NCBI GenBank assembly: GCA_037127255.1
Contig: JBANSL010000002.1
Location: 12,134,001 to 12,198,000 of the forward strand
Source of the DNA: Persicaria tinctoria
Taxonomy: Eukaryota > Streptophyta > Magnoliopsida > Caryophyllales > Polygonaceae
Length of the DNA stretch: 64,000 bases
Direction of reading: 5' to 3'
How positions within the stretch are numbered: position 1 is the first letter of the stretch; every line of letters begins with the position of its first letter. A program made the position numbers and the translations under genes. The notes below the pieces were generated by a model. It was not told the origin of the DNA, did no database searches, and saw nothing but the letters and a program-made list of their open reading frames with translations. Below, one piece after another: positions 13,301 through 24,500 of this stretch.

Positions 13301-14440
13301 AGGGTTTGTGCAAGCTGGAAAGGAAGACAAAGTGTACAAACTGGCAAAGGCTTTGTATGGATTGAAGCAGGCTCCAAGAGCCTGGTATAGCAGAATTGAC
13401 ACTTTCTTTCTTGAAGGTGGCTTTGAGAGAAGTGAAAATGAACCTACTCTATATGTCAAGAGGAGGAATAGAGAGGAGTTCATTGTGGTCTGCTTGTATG
13501 TTGATGATATCATATACTTCAGTTCCTCACTGGTGATGTTAGATGAATTTAAAAATGCTATGATGAGGGAGTTTGAGATGACAGACCTGGGATTGCTTCA
13601 GTATTTCCTAGGCTTGGAAGTGAAGCAAGGAAAGGAAGGAACATTTTTATGTCAAGAGAAGTATGCCAGAGACTTGTTGAAGAAATTCAAAATGGAGAAC
13701 TGTGAAGCTGCTCATACTCCCATGAACACAAATGAGAAGCTTCAAAGGGAAGATGGGACTCCTAAAACTGATGAGAGAATGTACAGGAGTATGGTAGGTG
13801 GATTGAACTATCTCACACACTCAAGGCCTGACATAGCCTTTAGTGTGAGTGTGATTTCAAGATATATGCACAGTCCTACCAAGCAACACATGGGAGCTGT
13901 AAAGAGGATTCTCAGGTATGTGAAGGGCACTTTGAAGTGTGGCATCTGGTATGAAAGTGTGCAAGCATTTAAGTTGCAAGGGCACACTGACAGTGATTGG
14001 GCTGGGTGCCTTGATGACAGGAAGAGCACGTCAGGTTCTGTGTTTGGCTTGGATCTGGGGCTATAACATGGAGTTCAAAGAAGCAAGACACAGTTGCATT
14101 GTCTTCTTCTGAGGCTGAATATGTAGCTGCAGGAGCTGCAGCTAGGCAGGCTTTATGGTTGAAGAAGTTGATGTTTGATTTGGGGTGCAACCATACAGAG
14201 GCAATTGAAATTTGGTGTGACAACAGGTCAGCCATTGCAATGACCAAGAATCCAGCATTCCATGCTCGGACTAAGCACATAGATGTGCAGCATCACTTCA
14301 TTAGACAACTGGTGAGCAAGGAAGAAGTTGTGCTCATGTTCTGTGGGACAAATGATCAGGATGCTGATCTGTTTACAAAGGCTTTGAATGGTGCCAAGCA
14401 TGAGTTCTTTATGGAGAAAATTGGAATGAAGGAAATGTGA
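10353..14440 (+). pseudogene. copia-A gag-pol polyprotein gene, broken twice
   Basis: Domains in order: copia gag from the ATG at 10353; an Arg/Gly-rich tract at about 11035-11210; a CX2CX4HX4C zinc knuckle ([14 protein letters not shown]) at about 11230; an aspartic protease (DSGCSNHM, from 11391); a GAG-pre-integrase HLRYGH region near 11790; an integrase core at about 11950-12480 ([25 protein letters not shown]); a reverse transcriptase at about 12960-13680 with YVDD at 13497-13508; and RNase H to 14440. An in-frame TAA at 10689-10691 splits gag. A single-base loss near 14050 shifts the frame within RNase H, so the frame from 10722 ends at 14066 and the rest resumes in another frame to 14440. 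All other catalytic motifs look intact. Confidence 0.93.
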
Positions 14441-14442
14441 AT

Positions 14443-14452
14443 TAAGAGGAGG
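14443..14452 (+). other. Polypurine tract of copia-A
   Basis: AAGAGGAGG lies directly before the 3' LTR and is the expected primer site for plus-strand synthesis. Confidence 0.75.
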
Positions 14453-14825
14453 TGTTGAAATGTAATTCATATTTCAGTTTTTTAAGTCTAAGTGTTTGAA
14501 AGTTAGTTAAGTTTGTTAGTGTTAGATAGTGTAACCAAACTGGCTCGAAATTGAAAGTGTTAGAGCAGTTTGTAGGAGCAGTTTATCTTTGATTGCAGTT
14601 GAACAAGTAGTGGAGTAGTGGTGTGAGTTTTAAAGGCAGTTACCAAGCCTTGTAAGGATGTTTTTATGTTTTGCAATTTCTGTATTCAGTGTGTGTTGAA
14701 GTTAAGGAAAGTTTTGCTGGAAAAATCTCTCTCTCTCGACTAGGTTCTTCAGTAGCAGTTTGTGTGTTGAGTTTGGTGTCTAAAGTGTTCACCAACAAGT
14801 CCAATCCTCCATTGTTTTGTCAACA
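14453..14825 (+). repeat. 3' LTR of copia-A
   Basis: 373 bp, same length as the 5' LTR and without visible differences. It is followed by the CATCA duplication and then GLR exon 2. Confidence 0.95.
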
Positions 14826-14830
14826 CATCA

Positions 14831-16117
14831 ATGGAGGCTCATTTCGACATAAGCTTGTGTGACAAAGCCCACGTTCCTATCATAACCTATTCAGCCAGTA
14901 GCCCTTTCCTTGTATCATTAGCAAGTGACTACTTCATTCAAGCTACTCAAGTTGATGTTGCCCAAGTTCCAGCCATTACCTCTATCATCAAAGCTTTCCA
15001 TTGGAGACAAGTGGTGCCTATTTACGTAGACAACGAGTTCGGAGGAGGGCTCATACCCAGCTTGGTGGATGCCCTAGAACAACTCGGTATTCGGATCCCA
15101 TACAGGAGCAAAATACCTTCCTCAGCAACTAAGGATCAAATTGTCGCTGAGCTTAACAACCTTAAGTCTATGGCTACTCGAGTCTTTATAGTCCATATGG
15201 AGCAAGATTTAGGCGTTCGCTTGTTCTCTAATGCCGCAACACTTGACATGATGAGCAATGAGTATGTCTGGATAATCACCAATGGGATTGGCAACATGTT
15301 GGACACACTAAAACCCGATGACCTTCAAGCTATGCAAGGAGTAGTTGGCGTTAGGACGTATGTTCCGCGTACAAAGGAGCTCGATGACTTCATCCTTGAA
15401 TGGAAAAGGAAGATTATCTAAGAGAATCCAAGTGTGTTGGTTGATCCACCACCGCAAATAACCGTTTATCATCTATGGGCTCATGATGTGGTCAACGCAT
15501 TGGCTATGGCGGTAGAGCAATTTGCTAACACAGGCTTCACATTCGAGAAGACGAGTAATGCTGCTTCGAATGCATCCGATTTATCTAGCCTTGGTGTCTT
15601 AAGAGTCGGACAGAAGCTCGTCAAAGAAATTCGCAAAGCCAAGTTTAAAGGTCTCAGCGGGGAGTTCCTCCTAGACGATAATGGACAACTGCAATCATCG
15701 ACTCTAGAGATCGTAAACATCTTCGGAAAGGGAGAGAAGGTGGTCGGAGTCTGGACACCGCAAAATGGCTTCGAAAGGGAACTCAATTCCTCATTCAATG
15801 ACTCAAAATCAATCTCTAAGGACAGACTCGGATCCATTATATGGCCAGGGGATAGTAAAGACCCTCCTAAGGGATAATGGAAAAAAACTAAGGGTTTTGG
15901 CTCCTATCAAGAATGGGTTTAATGAATTTGTGAAGGTGGAACGAGTTTCTGATTCAGCTTCACCAAAATTCACAGGCTATTGCGTAGATATCTTCGACGC
16001 GGTGATGCAATCTCTTCCATATCCAGTTTCGTACGAGTATGTCTCCTTCGGCGAACCAGATAGTGCCCCGACAGACTCCTACGATGAGTTCATCTCCCAA
16101 TTCAAGTTTATTTTGAG
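14831..16117 (+). pseudogene. GLR: GLR pseudogene exon 2, main part
   Basis: Continues exon 2 directly after the copia target duplication. It encodes most of the amino-terminal (periplasmic-binding-like) domain and the start of the S1 ligand-binding lobe (KKLRVLAPIKNGFN). Differences that kill it: TAA at 15419-15421; a 14-bp loss at about 15876, giving a stop after PPKG; and a 5-bp gain near 16100. The last two changes together restore the original frame for exon 3. It ends at a GT donor at 16118. Confidence 0.88.
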
Positions 16118-16211
16118 GTGATTACAATTACTACTTGTATAGTTGTATCTATATAAAATGTTTTGTTTATCATTAATTATCAATACATCGATCGATCGAA
16201 TATATATGCAG

Positions 16212-16879
16212 AGGTATGATGCTGCAATGGGAGACATATCGATAGACGCCAACAGGTCTCAGTACGTGGAATTTACATTTCCATACACCGAATCGGTAGT
16301 AACGATGGTGGCACCGATTCAGGACAACAGTGAAAGGTTGGATTGGGTCTTTTTCAAGCCTTTCACTTGGGAGTTATGGATAGTAAGCCTACTCTCTTTG
16401 ATCTTTTTTTGGGATGTCCATCTGGTTCCTTGAGCATGAAAATCCAGAGCTCCGCGGTCTCGACAAAAGTCTATTCTTTTCGTGTTCGATGGTCGTGTTT
16501 GCCCACGGTACGTACTTTTTTTATTTTTATTTTCTCGTGTGTGACTATATCTTATATATAGACAATGGTTCGAGTAGATCATTTAATTTGTGAGCACCTC
16601 TTATGGTGTGATCTGTGAAGATACCACTTGAGATGTATGATGGATCGATGGTCATGACTATCAGGATTTAATATGCGGACCAACATGGCAAGATTTTTGG
16701 TGATCACATGGGTGTTCTTTGTGTTCATCCTGACACAGTCGTACACAGCCAATTTGGCTTCAATGCTGACAGTCAGCAAACTTAAGCCCAAAGTGACCGA
16801 TGTTTCGGAACTCATATCGACAGGAGCTCCAGTTGGTTACCAGAGAGGCTCCTTCGTTGAGGGCTTCTTGAGAAACAAG
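16212..16879 (+). pseudogene. GLR: GLR pseudogene exons 3 and 4
   Basis: Exon 3 (16212-16507) carries the first membrane helix and pore loop but has one extra T in a homopolymer (about 16403-16409), so the frame stops at TGA near 16433. It is 296 bp against 295 bp in the intact copy. Exon 4 (16665-16879, 215 bp, same as the paralogue) encodes helix M3 with the signature SYTANLAS and is itself undamaged. Flanking AG and GT sites are conserved. Intron 4 contains a scrap of the Stowaway-like family seen at 37630. Confidence 0.87.
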
Positions 16880-17314
16880 GTATATATATATATATATATA
16901 TGAAACGAAAATTCATATAAATGTTACTACCTCTGTTAAAAATAAGTGATATTTGACTTTTTAACACGTTTTTTAAGGAGTTAAAAACTATATGAAATAT
17001 AAAGTTTTTAATTAATTTTTTTTATAATTTTATACATATAGATATGTATCTTATATGAATATGAACACATAAATATTACGTTGTGTGAATGTAAATATGA
17101 TATTATTTATATTCTAATAATATAAAATAAATAATATCATATTTATATTTATACACCATAATATTCACATACATATACATATCTATATAACTCAATATTC
17201 ATTAATTACACAGTGCACGTATTTTCCATTTCACTTACCCTTACCCTTCTCGATCTCTCTCTCTATATATAAATATATTAAGATGAAATATTAATGTTCG
17301 GAGCTTGGATTTAG

Positions 17315-17604
17315 GGGGTAAAAAATCTCAAGCATTACAGTAGTGTTGAAGAACTAAAAGAGCTCCTTGCGAACGGGAGCGACAAAGGAGGGATCGCGGC
17401 AGCATTCGATGAAACCCCGTACATGAAGGTCTTCCTAGCGAGCTCGAACAATTGTGAAAAGTACATGATGGTACCTCCAACCTACAGCCGCGATGGGCTT
17501 GGCTTCGTCCCGGCCCGCTCGGGTCGCCTCTAGTAAGCGACTTCTCTCGACGACTCTTACAGTTAAGGGAGGGAACAGAAATGTCGGATATTGAGGAAAG
17601 ATGC
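17315..17604 (+). pseudogene. GLR: GLR pseudogene exon 5, first copy (truncated)
   Basis: Begins at an AG acceptor (17313-17314) and follows the paralogue through the second ligand-binding lobe (FDETPYMK, YMMVPPTYS). A rearranged stretch (cccggcccgctcgggtcg) breaks the frame and produces TAG. The exon stops at 17604, where CACTA-1 begins. The segment from about 17401 to 17604 is repeated almost identically at 20300-20497. Confidence 0.85.
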
Positions 17605-17962
17605 ACTACAAGAAAAGCAGACCATTTTCGACGCTTTTAAAGACCATTCTCGACGCTATAAAGCGTCGGAAAAATTAATTTCGACGCTTTAAAAAAGCGT
17701 CGGTATTTTTTGCGTCACGAATGGCAATCTGCCATTTTCGACGCGAAATTACGTCGGGGCCCATTTCGACACCTAAAAGCGTCGAGATTGGCATGCCATT
17801 TTCGACACCCTAGGGTGTCGAAAATGGCTGATCTTGTTATCACTATCAACCATTTTCGACGCCCTAGGGTGTCGAAAATGGCTCATTTAATTTCTACTCT
17901 CAGCCAATATTGACACTTTAGGGTGTCGAAAATGGTTGTTCTATTTTAGGCAGTCGAAATTA

Positions 17963-18004
<42 letters not shown>

Positions 18005-20295
18005 TATTTTTCTTTCTTCACATTTTTAAATTAATTGGCACATATATGTAAGGTAGTAGCACAAGCCATAAGAGATAAAGTATACATAGTAGGTATAATG
18101 TATCATTTACATTCACACAACCACCATTGTATCATTTACATTCACACAACCACCATTTACATAGTAGGTAAAATGACGAGGAAACTCATCGAGAATGCTT
18201 TACCACAAAAGACGGTGTTGTAATGTTTTTACAAGATAATGTTTGGGTGTTATACAAACCTCCATTTAATAGAAGATGTTAGTTCCTCTGACTCATGTAC
18301 CAAAAGATCATACAGTCAGATAAATAACAGACAAAAAAGGACTATGCTGTATAGAGATCTGACAGTGACATACTTCTAACATTTTTGTAAACTCTTCCTT
18401 GGCTTTCTTCTGCCTGATGTGTCGCTCCTCAGCTTCCTGCTTCTTACGTTGGCCCAAGTACTGACATATAGGGAATCATATTTGTAAGAAGATTTCAGAC
18501 ACTGTCCAGGAAATCAGTTCCATAAGAAAATAACAATTACAATCGCCATCACTCAGTAGAACACAGGGTTGATCCCATTCCTATTCAGTTGGTTCCCAAG
18601 GTTCCATCTTGCCATGAGTTTTTCCTTTGCTTAATCCCATTCCTATTCAGTCAAAATGCATATGAATTCAGAAGTGAACTTGCAATCAAAATCCAGTGTA
18701 AAAAGCCATCAGATCAGAACATGCTTGAAATAGTTCATTTTGCTTTGCTTAAATTATCAAAACATATCCAAATACTTAATTGAGATAAGAAAGTAAAGAA
18801 ACCACACAAAATTGAAGATTTTGATTCAAGATGCTGATTGTGGGTAAGGATAAAACCAAGCTAAAATGATAACAAGAGCAAGAAATGAAGTGATATGTGG
18901 AATCTGAAGGTGAGATTTTCTGACAGAAGAACGTACCAGTAGTGTATTATTTTGCAGCCAAAAGAGAAAACAGCAAGCAAACCTATATAGATAAAAATCA
19001 GCCATTTAATTGTCAGAAAACCTATATAGACAAAATCAGCCATTTCATTAGTATAGTGAAAACATACTGAGATACTAGTTCATCTTTGATCAAAATACAT
19101 GACAGGAAGAATTCAGATTCAAAATAAGATAGCAGTACAAGCTCAGCATAGGCACTATCTAACATGACAGTACAAGCTCTCCTTATTCCATCGAAGCAAT
19201 ATGAAATAGAACATTGCTGAGATTCTTTTTGGTTTTTGACATTGTTGAGATTCTAATGTACTATCAAGAAGAATTCAGATTCAAAATAAGATAGCATCTA
19301 ATCTCAGGCAATTTTTAGACCACATGCTACCTGACCCAATTACTCCACAAGGCATCTTCTATATCAAGGCCAGTTGCTTAATTTCAGTATTTCAAAGCAT
19401 GTAACTCTGATAGAATGAGGATAATGTAATTGTTCTTCAACTAAACAACAGAGAAATGCTCCCAGCAGGTTATTAAGTTAACTACAATAGAGTACATAAA
19501 AAAGAGAATAAAGTGACAATCTTTGTGATGATTTGTTCCAAACTATATAGTTCAGTTAGCTGATAATAATCAGATTTTAACAAATAATCACATTTTAGGT
19601 GCGCAAGCTAGGCTAACTATTGGGCCATTTCAAATTTTAGTTTGAATTTTTTTTCACCTGGAAGTGAAAAGGATTGACACGAGATTTGCGAATCAGTTCC
19701 AGAAATCTCCAACTAGATTCTAGAAAAAATTTGCCAATGGAATTAGGGAAGCTCTGTGTTGCTCAACATATCAATTAAAACAATATACATAAATAAGTAG
19801 ACGCCAATTAACATAAAGAGATAGCATACCTAGGCCAATAAAAACAAAGTCCAGAATGAGTAGGAGGCACTTTTCCGAGCATCAAATCCATTACCTGAAT
19901 AAGCTTACATGTACAGACGTATAATAAGAAATGAGATATAAAAAAAGGCAAGCAATAAGGAAGCAAAGAAAACTAAATCCGCAATTACTCAACAGGAAGC
20001 ATAAGAGAATGAGTCAAATGAGGAGGAATAATACTTAGTCTATAATAGATTCAAAAGACACAACAGTCATAAGCAAATGGTTTCAAATTCATATGAATAA
20101 TTAACATCCAATCACATTCAACTTGAAAGAAACCTTGAACATCTCAATCTAAAACTTAAACAGCTGAATCCGGGATGCCCAGACTCCGGGATTGGGATGC
20201 CCAGACTCCAGGATTTCAGAAAGGGTCTTGTAACACCCAAGTTCCAAGGCCCATTCCTCATCACCCAGTCTCACTCCTCCATTTTCTGAAATTTG
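17605..20295 (+). mobile_element. CACTA (En/Spm) transposon fragment CACTA-1
   Basis: The left terminus CACTACAAGAAAAG at 17605 is typical of plant CACTA elements. It is followed by a dense subterminal array of TTTCGACGC and its complement GCGTCGAAA up to about 17960, then an AT microsatellite. Such arrays are the known binding targets of TNPA-type proteins. No matching right terminus (..CTTGTAGTG) was found before GLR sequence resumes at about 20300, so the right end is lost or rearranged. The interior has no transposase. It holds a captured exon (18374-18460), a tandem repeat at about 18098-18155, and a repeated 'gggatgcccagactcc' motif at about 20173-20210. Confidence 0.75.
18374..18460 (-). 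pseudogene. Captured exon of a PRP40-like splicing factor
   Basis: On the minus strand a polypyrimidine-poor acceptor (TATATGTCAG) is followed by 29 open codons ([20 protein letters not shown], then KEEFTKMLE) and a good donor (GTATGT). This highly charged sequence matches my memory of the start of an FF-domain region in plant PRP40, a U1 snRNP-associated pre-mRNA processing protein. The exon is 87 nt, a multiple of three, with both splice sites intact. No neighbouring PRP40 exons were found, so this looks like a gene fragment carried by CACTA-1. Confidence 0.65.
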
Positions 20296-20299
20296 AAGA

Positions 20300-20683
20300 C
20301 ATATACCCCGTACATGAAGGTCTTCCTAGCGAGCTCGAACAATTGCGAAAAGTACATGATGGTACCTCCAACCTACAGCCGCGATGGGCTTGGCTTCGTC
20401 TTCCCGGCCCGCTCGGGTCGCCTCTAGTAAGCGACTTCTCTCGACGACTCTTACAGTTAAGGGAGGGAACAGAAATGTCAGATATTGAGGAAAGATGGTT
20501 CAGGAAACAATCGAGTTGTCCGGAGTCGTCGGCGGCGTCGGTTATATCATCTAGTAGCCTCACTCTCGATACTTACTGGAAATTGTTCGTTATTGTGCTA
20601 TCGGTTACCGCTGTTACTGTGATTGTGTTTATTATCATAACGTGCCCCCAAAAGGGCCGTCAAGTCCAATCGCCTCAAAACGA
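20300..20683 (+). pseudogene. GLR: GLR pseudogene exon 5, second copy
   Basis: Starts abruptly inside exon 5 (CCCCGTACATGAAGG) without an acceptor. It repeats the last ~200 bp of the first copy with only two substitutions and a 3-bp difference, then continues through the M4 helix (YWKLFVIVLSVTAVTVIVF) into the C-terminal tail. It carries the same rearranged frame-breaking stretch as the first copy, so duplication followed that mutation. CACTA-2 interrupts it at 20684; the tail resumes at 25749. Confidence 0.82.
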
Positions 20684-21212
20684 CACTACAACAGAAATGG
20701 CTATTAGCGGGGAAATTTTTCATCGCTGAAAATTGAGTTTTTGTCGCTAAAGCGATTTGGCGAGGAAATATATTTCGTCGTCGGTTCATCGCTAAAAGCT
20801 CGTCAAGGAAAGGTTAATCGAAGAAAAAAAATTCATCGCTAAAAAGTAACTATTAGTGACTAATATTTTCCTCGTAAAAAGTCAAACTTTTTGTCGCCAA
20901 TTAAGTGGAAGGATTGAAAAATAGTCATTGAATGTGTTTGGCGACAAATACAATTTCATCGCTTAACATTTTTTTTTCGTCGTTAATGATGATGTCAAAT
21001 TGTGTCAAATTTATTGGCGACTAAAATTTTCATCGTAAAAAGACATAAATTTTGTCGCAAAAATAGATGAAGGATTCGAGAATAGTGGCTAAAATATATA
21101 TTTATCGATACATAATTTCCTCGCTAAAGGATTTATTTCATTGCTAAAATTTTCATCATAAAAAGGCATAAATTTTGTCGCAAAAATAGATGAAGGATTC
21201 AAGAATAGTATC

Positions 21213-21279
21213 GCCTATGCAGGATTTGAACCTGCATCTTTGTGCGTAAGCACATCGCTCTACCATTGAGCTAATAGGC
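21213..21279 (-). pseudogene. tRNA-like sequence, left copy in CACTA-2
   Basis: Read on the minus strand, it has an acceptor stem (GCCTATT with CATAGGC, one mismatch), a D arm (GCTC-GAGC), a T arm (GCAGG TTCAAAT CCTGC) and A/B-box-like segments. The anticodon arm is wrong: TGTGC and GCACA enclose only TTAC, a 4-nt loop instead of 7. It therefore cannot be a normal tRNA and no anticodon is assigned. There is no T-run terminator directly after it. Confidence 0.7.
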
Positions 21280-22242
21280 TTAAATAAAATCATACATAGT
21301 ATTATCTTTCCCCGCCTTATGATTTGCATTCTTTCTATTTAGAAACACAGTAGAGCTAAGGACATCCCATTCATTCCCTCTTGAACAACCATATCATAAC
21401 TTCAGTTTTGCAACCATTAAGAATTAAGAATATATAAAAAACTTTAAAAAAACAATCTAGGCATGCAACTAATTGCAAAGGAATAAGATATTCTCATGAC
21501 ATAATTAACCAATTACTGAATTATATAGAGATTAGAGAACATACTCAACATAAAAAGCTAGTCAGAATAAAAGGTTGAAACATGCTGCTGAGTTATCTAT
21601 AAGATCGAGGTTGCCTACCGATTTCAGCAACATCTAGAACACCATAATCCGGTTTCCATATATGCAAAGGACATACATAAATACAAGGTGAATATTAATG
21701 GTAATCTAGTCTATGTTAAGATCATGTTAAGTACTTTGACTAAAAACACTTAGGACTTACAATTTACTCTATGAGATGATCTCTGCCATAAGGAGCTGAA
21801 CTCTCAAAGTGCTAACAGTAAAGGTATCTGCAAAGGGCATACATAAAAAGGTAAAATACAGATTCTGCCATGGCAGTAATGATTGTAATTTGTTACACAT
21901 AGGATGATGAGGACCCTTCAATCAACCACAAGTTTTAATGAGCAAATACATAATGCAGTCACAATTACCTAGACACGTGATTATTAAAGTACTCCAAAAT
22001 CATACAAGACCTAGTACAAACAAAAGCTTAATATTATTTAACCACCTTCCAAACAGTAAAGGAGCTCCCACAGCGTGCCAAAGCAAACAACACAGCTGCC
22101 AACTGCCCAATTTATACCTCTTTGTAAGGTATTGTGACACTACCCCAGTGTGAGTCATAATCATAATAACAACGTTGATTAAATAATTGCTCTTGTTATA
22201 GTACTGCTCTACTGAAGTTAAAGAGAGAAGACATCAATGTAC

Positions 22243-22304
22243 CTATTTCTGAAGCTCTTGTACAAGAAAGGAAATGCCCAGATGGATCAAACCCAGATAT
22301 GAAG
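22243..22304 (-). other. Exon-like fragment inside CACTA-2
   Basis: On the minus strand, a TTTTGCAG acceptor, 62 nt and a GTACATT donor. One frame is open and protein-like (FISGFDPSGHFLSCT...), but I do not recognise the family. It may be a captured exon like that in CACTA-1. Confidence 0.35.
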
Positions 22305-23013
22305 CTGCAAAAGGTGCACAAACCAAATAATCAACTACTAAACTTGAATTTCTAGGAGCATTACCCAGCTTAAAATGTCAGTAAAGCTGCAAACAAAGGT
22401 TGAGATTAAGAAATATGTTATTTGACATATAAAAAATATCTATTCATAATCATAATATATCGAGAATGAGGAACTTACCCAAGATGATGGAAGAGAATAT
22501 TGCATGAACTCAATAAGTAGGGTAGGGGGCGCTCACTCCAACTAGTTTGCTAGATCAATTCATCGTAAGAGAGCCTCATGGGGTATCAAATCCGTATCTG
22601 CCTACACACGAGAAATTTTAAATTAAATGAAATGAATTCATTTAAATTTGCAAACAAACAATAGGTTACTAGATATCCGATATAGAATAACACATTATTG
22701 TTTAAGACTATTTCTAGGCATGCACAACTGTCATAAATTGCTTAAACAGCCCTTTTATCCGGTCTAGAAAAAATAATGAAAGATGGACTCTTTACAAAAA
22801 GTTTGATGATGCAGTATAAAGTTTAAAATGATGTGAGCCCCTTTTATAGAAACTTGGTTAGTGATGGTCATAAACAATTCACAAAGGGGAGAAAGTGTGG
22901 AAGCAAAAATATACATATGTGGCATCTTATAGCAATATTAATGGCATATGAAGGTCAAGATTTATACACCTCTGTCTCGTTGTCAATCTATAAGTAAAAT
23001 AAATTAGAAACTA

Positions 23014-23421
23014 CTCCCTCCGATTTTAATTATTAGGCGTTTTAGGAATTGCACGTTAATTAAGAAATCAAACTAGCATTCTGTATTCCTATATACACTT
23101 ACTCCACCCATCATGATGAGCAATTAATGCTTCAGACACATCCCCTCAATCTTTCAACTTCTACCCATTTTAAATTGATCCCAAATTGCAAATTGAAGCC
23201 AAAATTTAAAGTTAATATTGGAGCCATATTTTCAAGCGGTGAAAAATCACTGCAGACTTGCAGTATACCCACATTTTTCATCTGATTGACAGGTGAGTTA
23301 AAGGTGAGTTAACATGGAGTAATTAGTTTTGATTTTTTAAAAGAAGTTACTACCCTCAACGCCTAATAATAGTAATCAAATGATAAAACCTTCAGCGCCT
23401 AATAATTAAAATCGGAGGGAG
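23014..23421. mobile_element. Stowaway MITE nested in CACTA-2
   Basis: 408 bp with inverted termini CTCCCTCCGATTTTAATTA, complementary at the right end (ATCGGAGGGAG). Flanked by TA at 23012-23013 and 23422-23423, as expected for Tc1/mariner-derived Stowaway elements. No ORF. Confidence 0.85.
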
Positions 23422-23872
23422 TATAAAGCAACAAGCATTGAACTCATACTTAGTAGTTTATTGAACAGAATCATACATTACCAACACATTACCAATAGGA
23501 GGGGATGCGATAGAATGCTAATATCAGCAACAACAAGCTGCAAAAAGAGTTGAAATAAACGAGTTATGGTAGTGAGGTGAAGTGAACAAACTTTCATAAT
23601 TATATGAATGGGAAAGAAGATTCCCTTCTATATCCCAATCTCCGCAACAAGACCCTCGACAATCCCTACATTCTTGAGTAACCGGATATATGGCAGAATA
23701 ATTAATCTAAAAGAAGGCATGATACAGGTTCCTCATTTGGATAATCTAACAAAATAATTTAAAGAAATGATAAAAAGAACATAAGGTTGATGACAAAGCA
23801 AAAATGAATCCAACTATTATGATTGGGTTTGTTTTGTATGAATGTTGCAGGGATGCTAACTTTTAGATCCCC

Positions 23873-23920
23873 TCATTTTTCATCCATCTTGGGCTCACCA
23901 TCCTCATAGAATACCACATC
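23873..23920 (-). other. Terminal-exon-like fragment inside CACTA-2
   Basis: On the minus strand, an acceptor CCTATGCAG is followed by 15 codons (DVVFYEDGEPKMDEK) and a TGA. The acidic, low-hydrophobicity tail looks like a real C-terminus but is not recognised. It could be a captured last exon. Confidence 0.3.
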
Positions 23921-24500
23921 CTGCATAGGAAGCACTAGGTATAAAGTTGATAGGTTTTTAATCTAGACATACAAGACGAATGGAGGAACTAAAACAGCAT
24001 TATGGCTGAACAATAAAATCTAGTAAATTGTCTGGTAAGGATACAAGGCAGTGTGTCCAATTAGCATGCTCTAGATGCTGCAATAACAGAGGAACACTAT
24101 CACTTATGTGTAGCTATGTTGGGATGGCGGTTCTAATTAAAACGCTATGTGTGTCAAATGACTTGAGTACAACCTAATTTTAATTGCTTGAGCATGAATT
24201 CTCAAAGTAGTTAGAAGTGATCAATAAACATGTCAAATTCAGAGTTGAGAATCAGCCCTTCAACCCTCACTGTATGCAGGCAGACATAAATGGCAATGTA
24301 GATTTACAAAGCCCACGCAACCGCTACTTATGCTTAGAGCACCGTAAAGAATCAGTCATATTAAATCAGATGATTGTGGAAGAACCCAAGTCAGCCACAT
24401 GAAACAGTCATATTAAAAAAAATCTTAGTTGAGAAAATTCACAAGAATCTAAATAGAGCAAGCACGTATTTATTTCAGGTCAATTTTCAGTTTTATTTAA

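Larger units (their letters stand above)
9872..14825 (+). mobile_element. Young Ty1-copia LTR retrotransposon (copia-A)
   Basis: Complete 4954-bp structure. The 5' LTR is 9872-10244 and the 3' LTR 14453-14825, each 373 bp, starting TGTTGAAATG and ending TTGTCAACA; I found no difference by eye. The target duplication CATCA is at 9867-9871 and 14826-14830. A primer-binding site complementary to initiator tRNA-Met (TGGTATCAGAGC) is at 10247-10258, and a purine tract (AAGAGGAGG) precedes the 3' LTR. It is inserted in exon 2 of the GLR pseudogene in the sense orientation. No LTR differences implies very recent insertion, yet the coding region is broken in two places, so this copy was probably mobilised by another element's proteins or broke afterwards. 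Confidence 0.97.

Noticed and set aside
20175..20729. 184-codon ORF as a separate protein gene
   Set aside because: It joins CACTA-derived sequence to GLR exon 5 and runs into CACTA-2; only the GLR part is meaningful.
21213..21279. Functional tRNA gene
   Set aside because: The anticodon loop is only 4 nt and no T-run terminator follows; the same holds for 24501-24568. Both are parts of CACTA-2.
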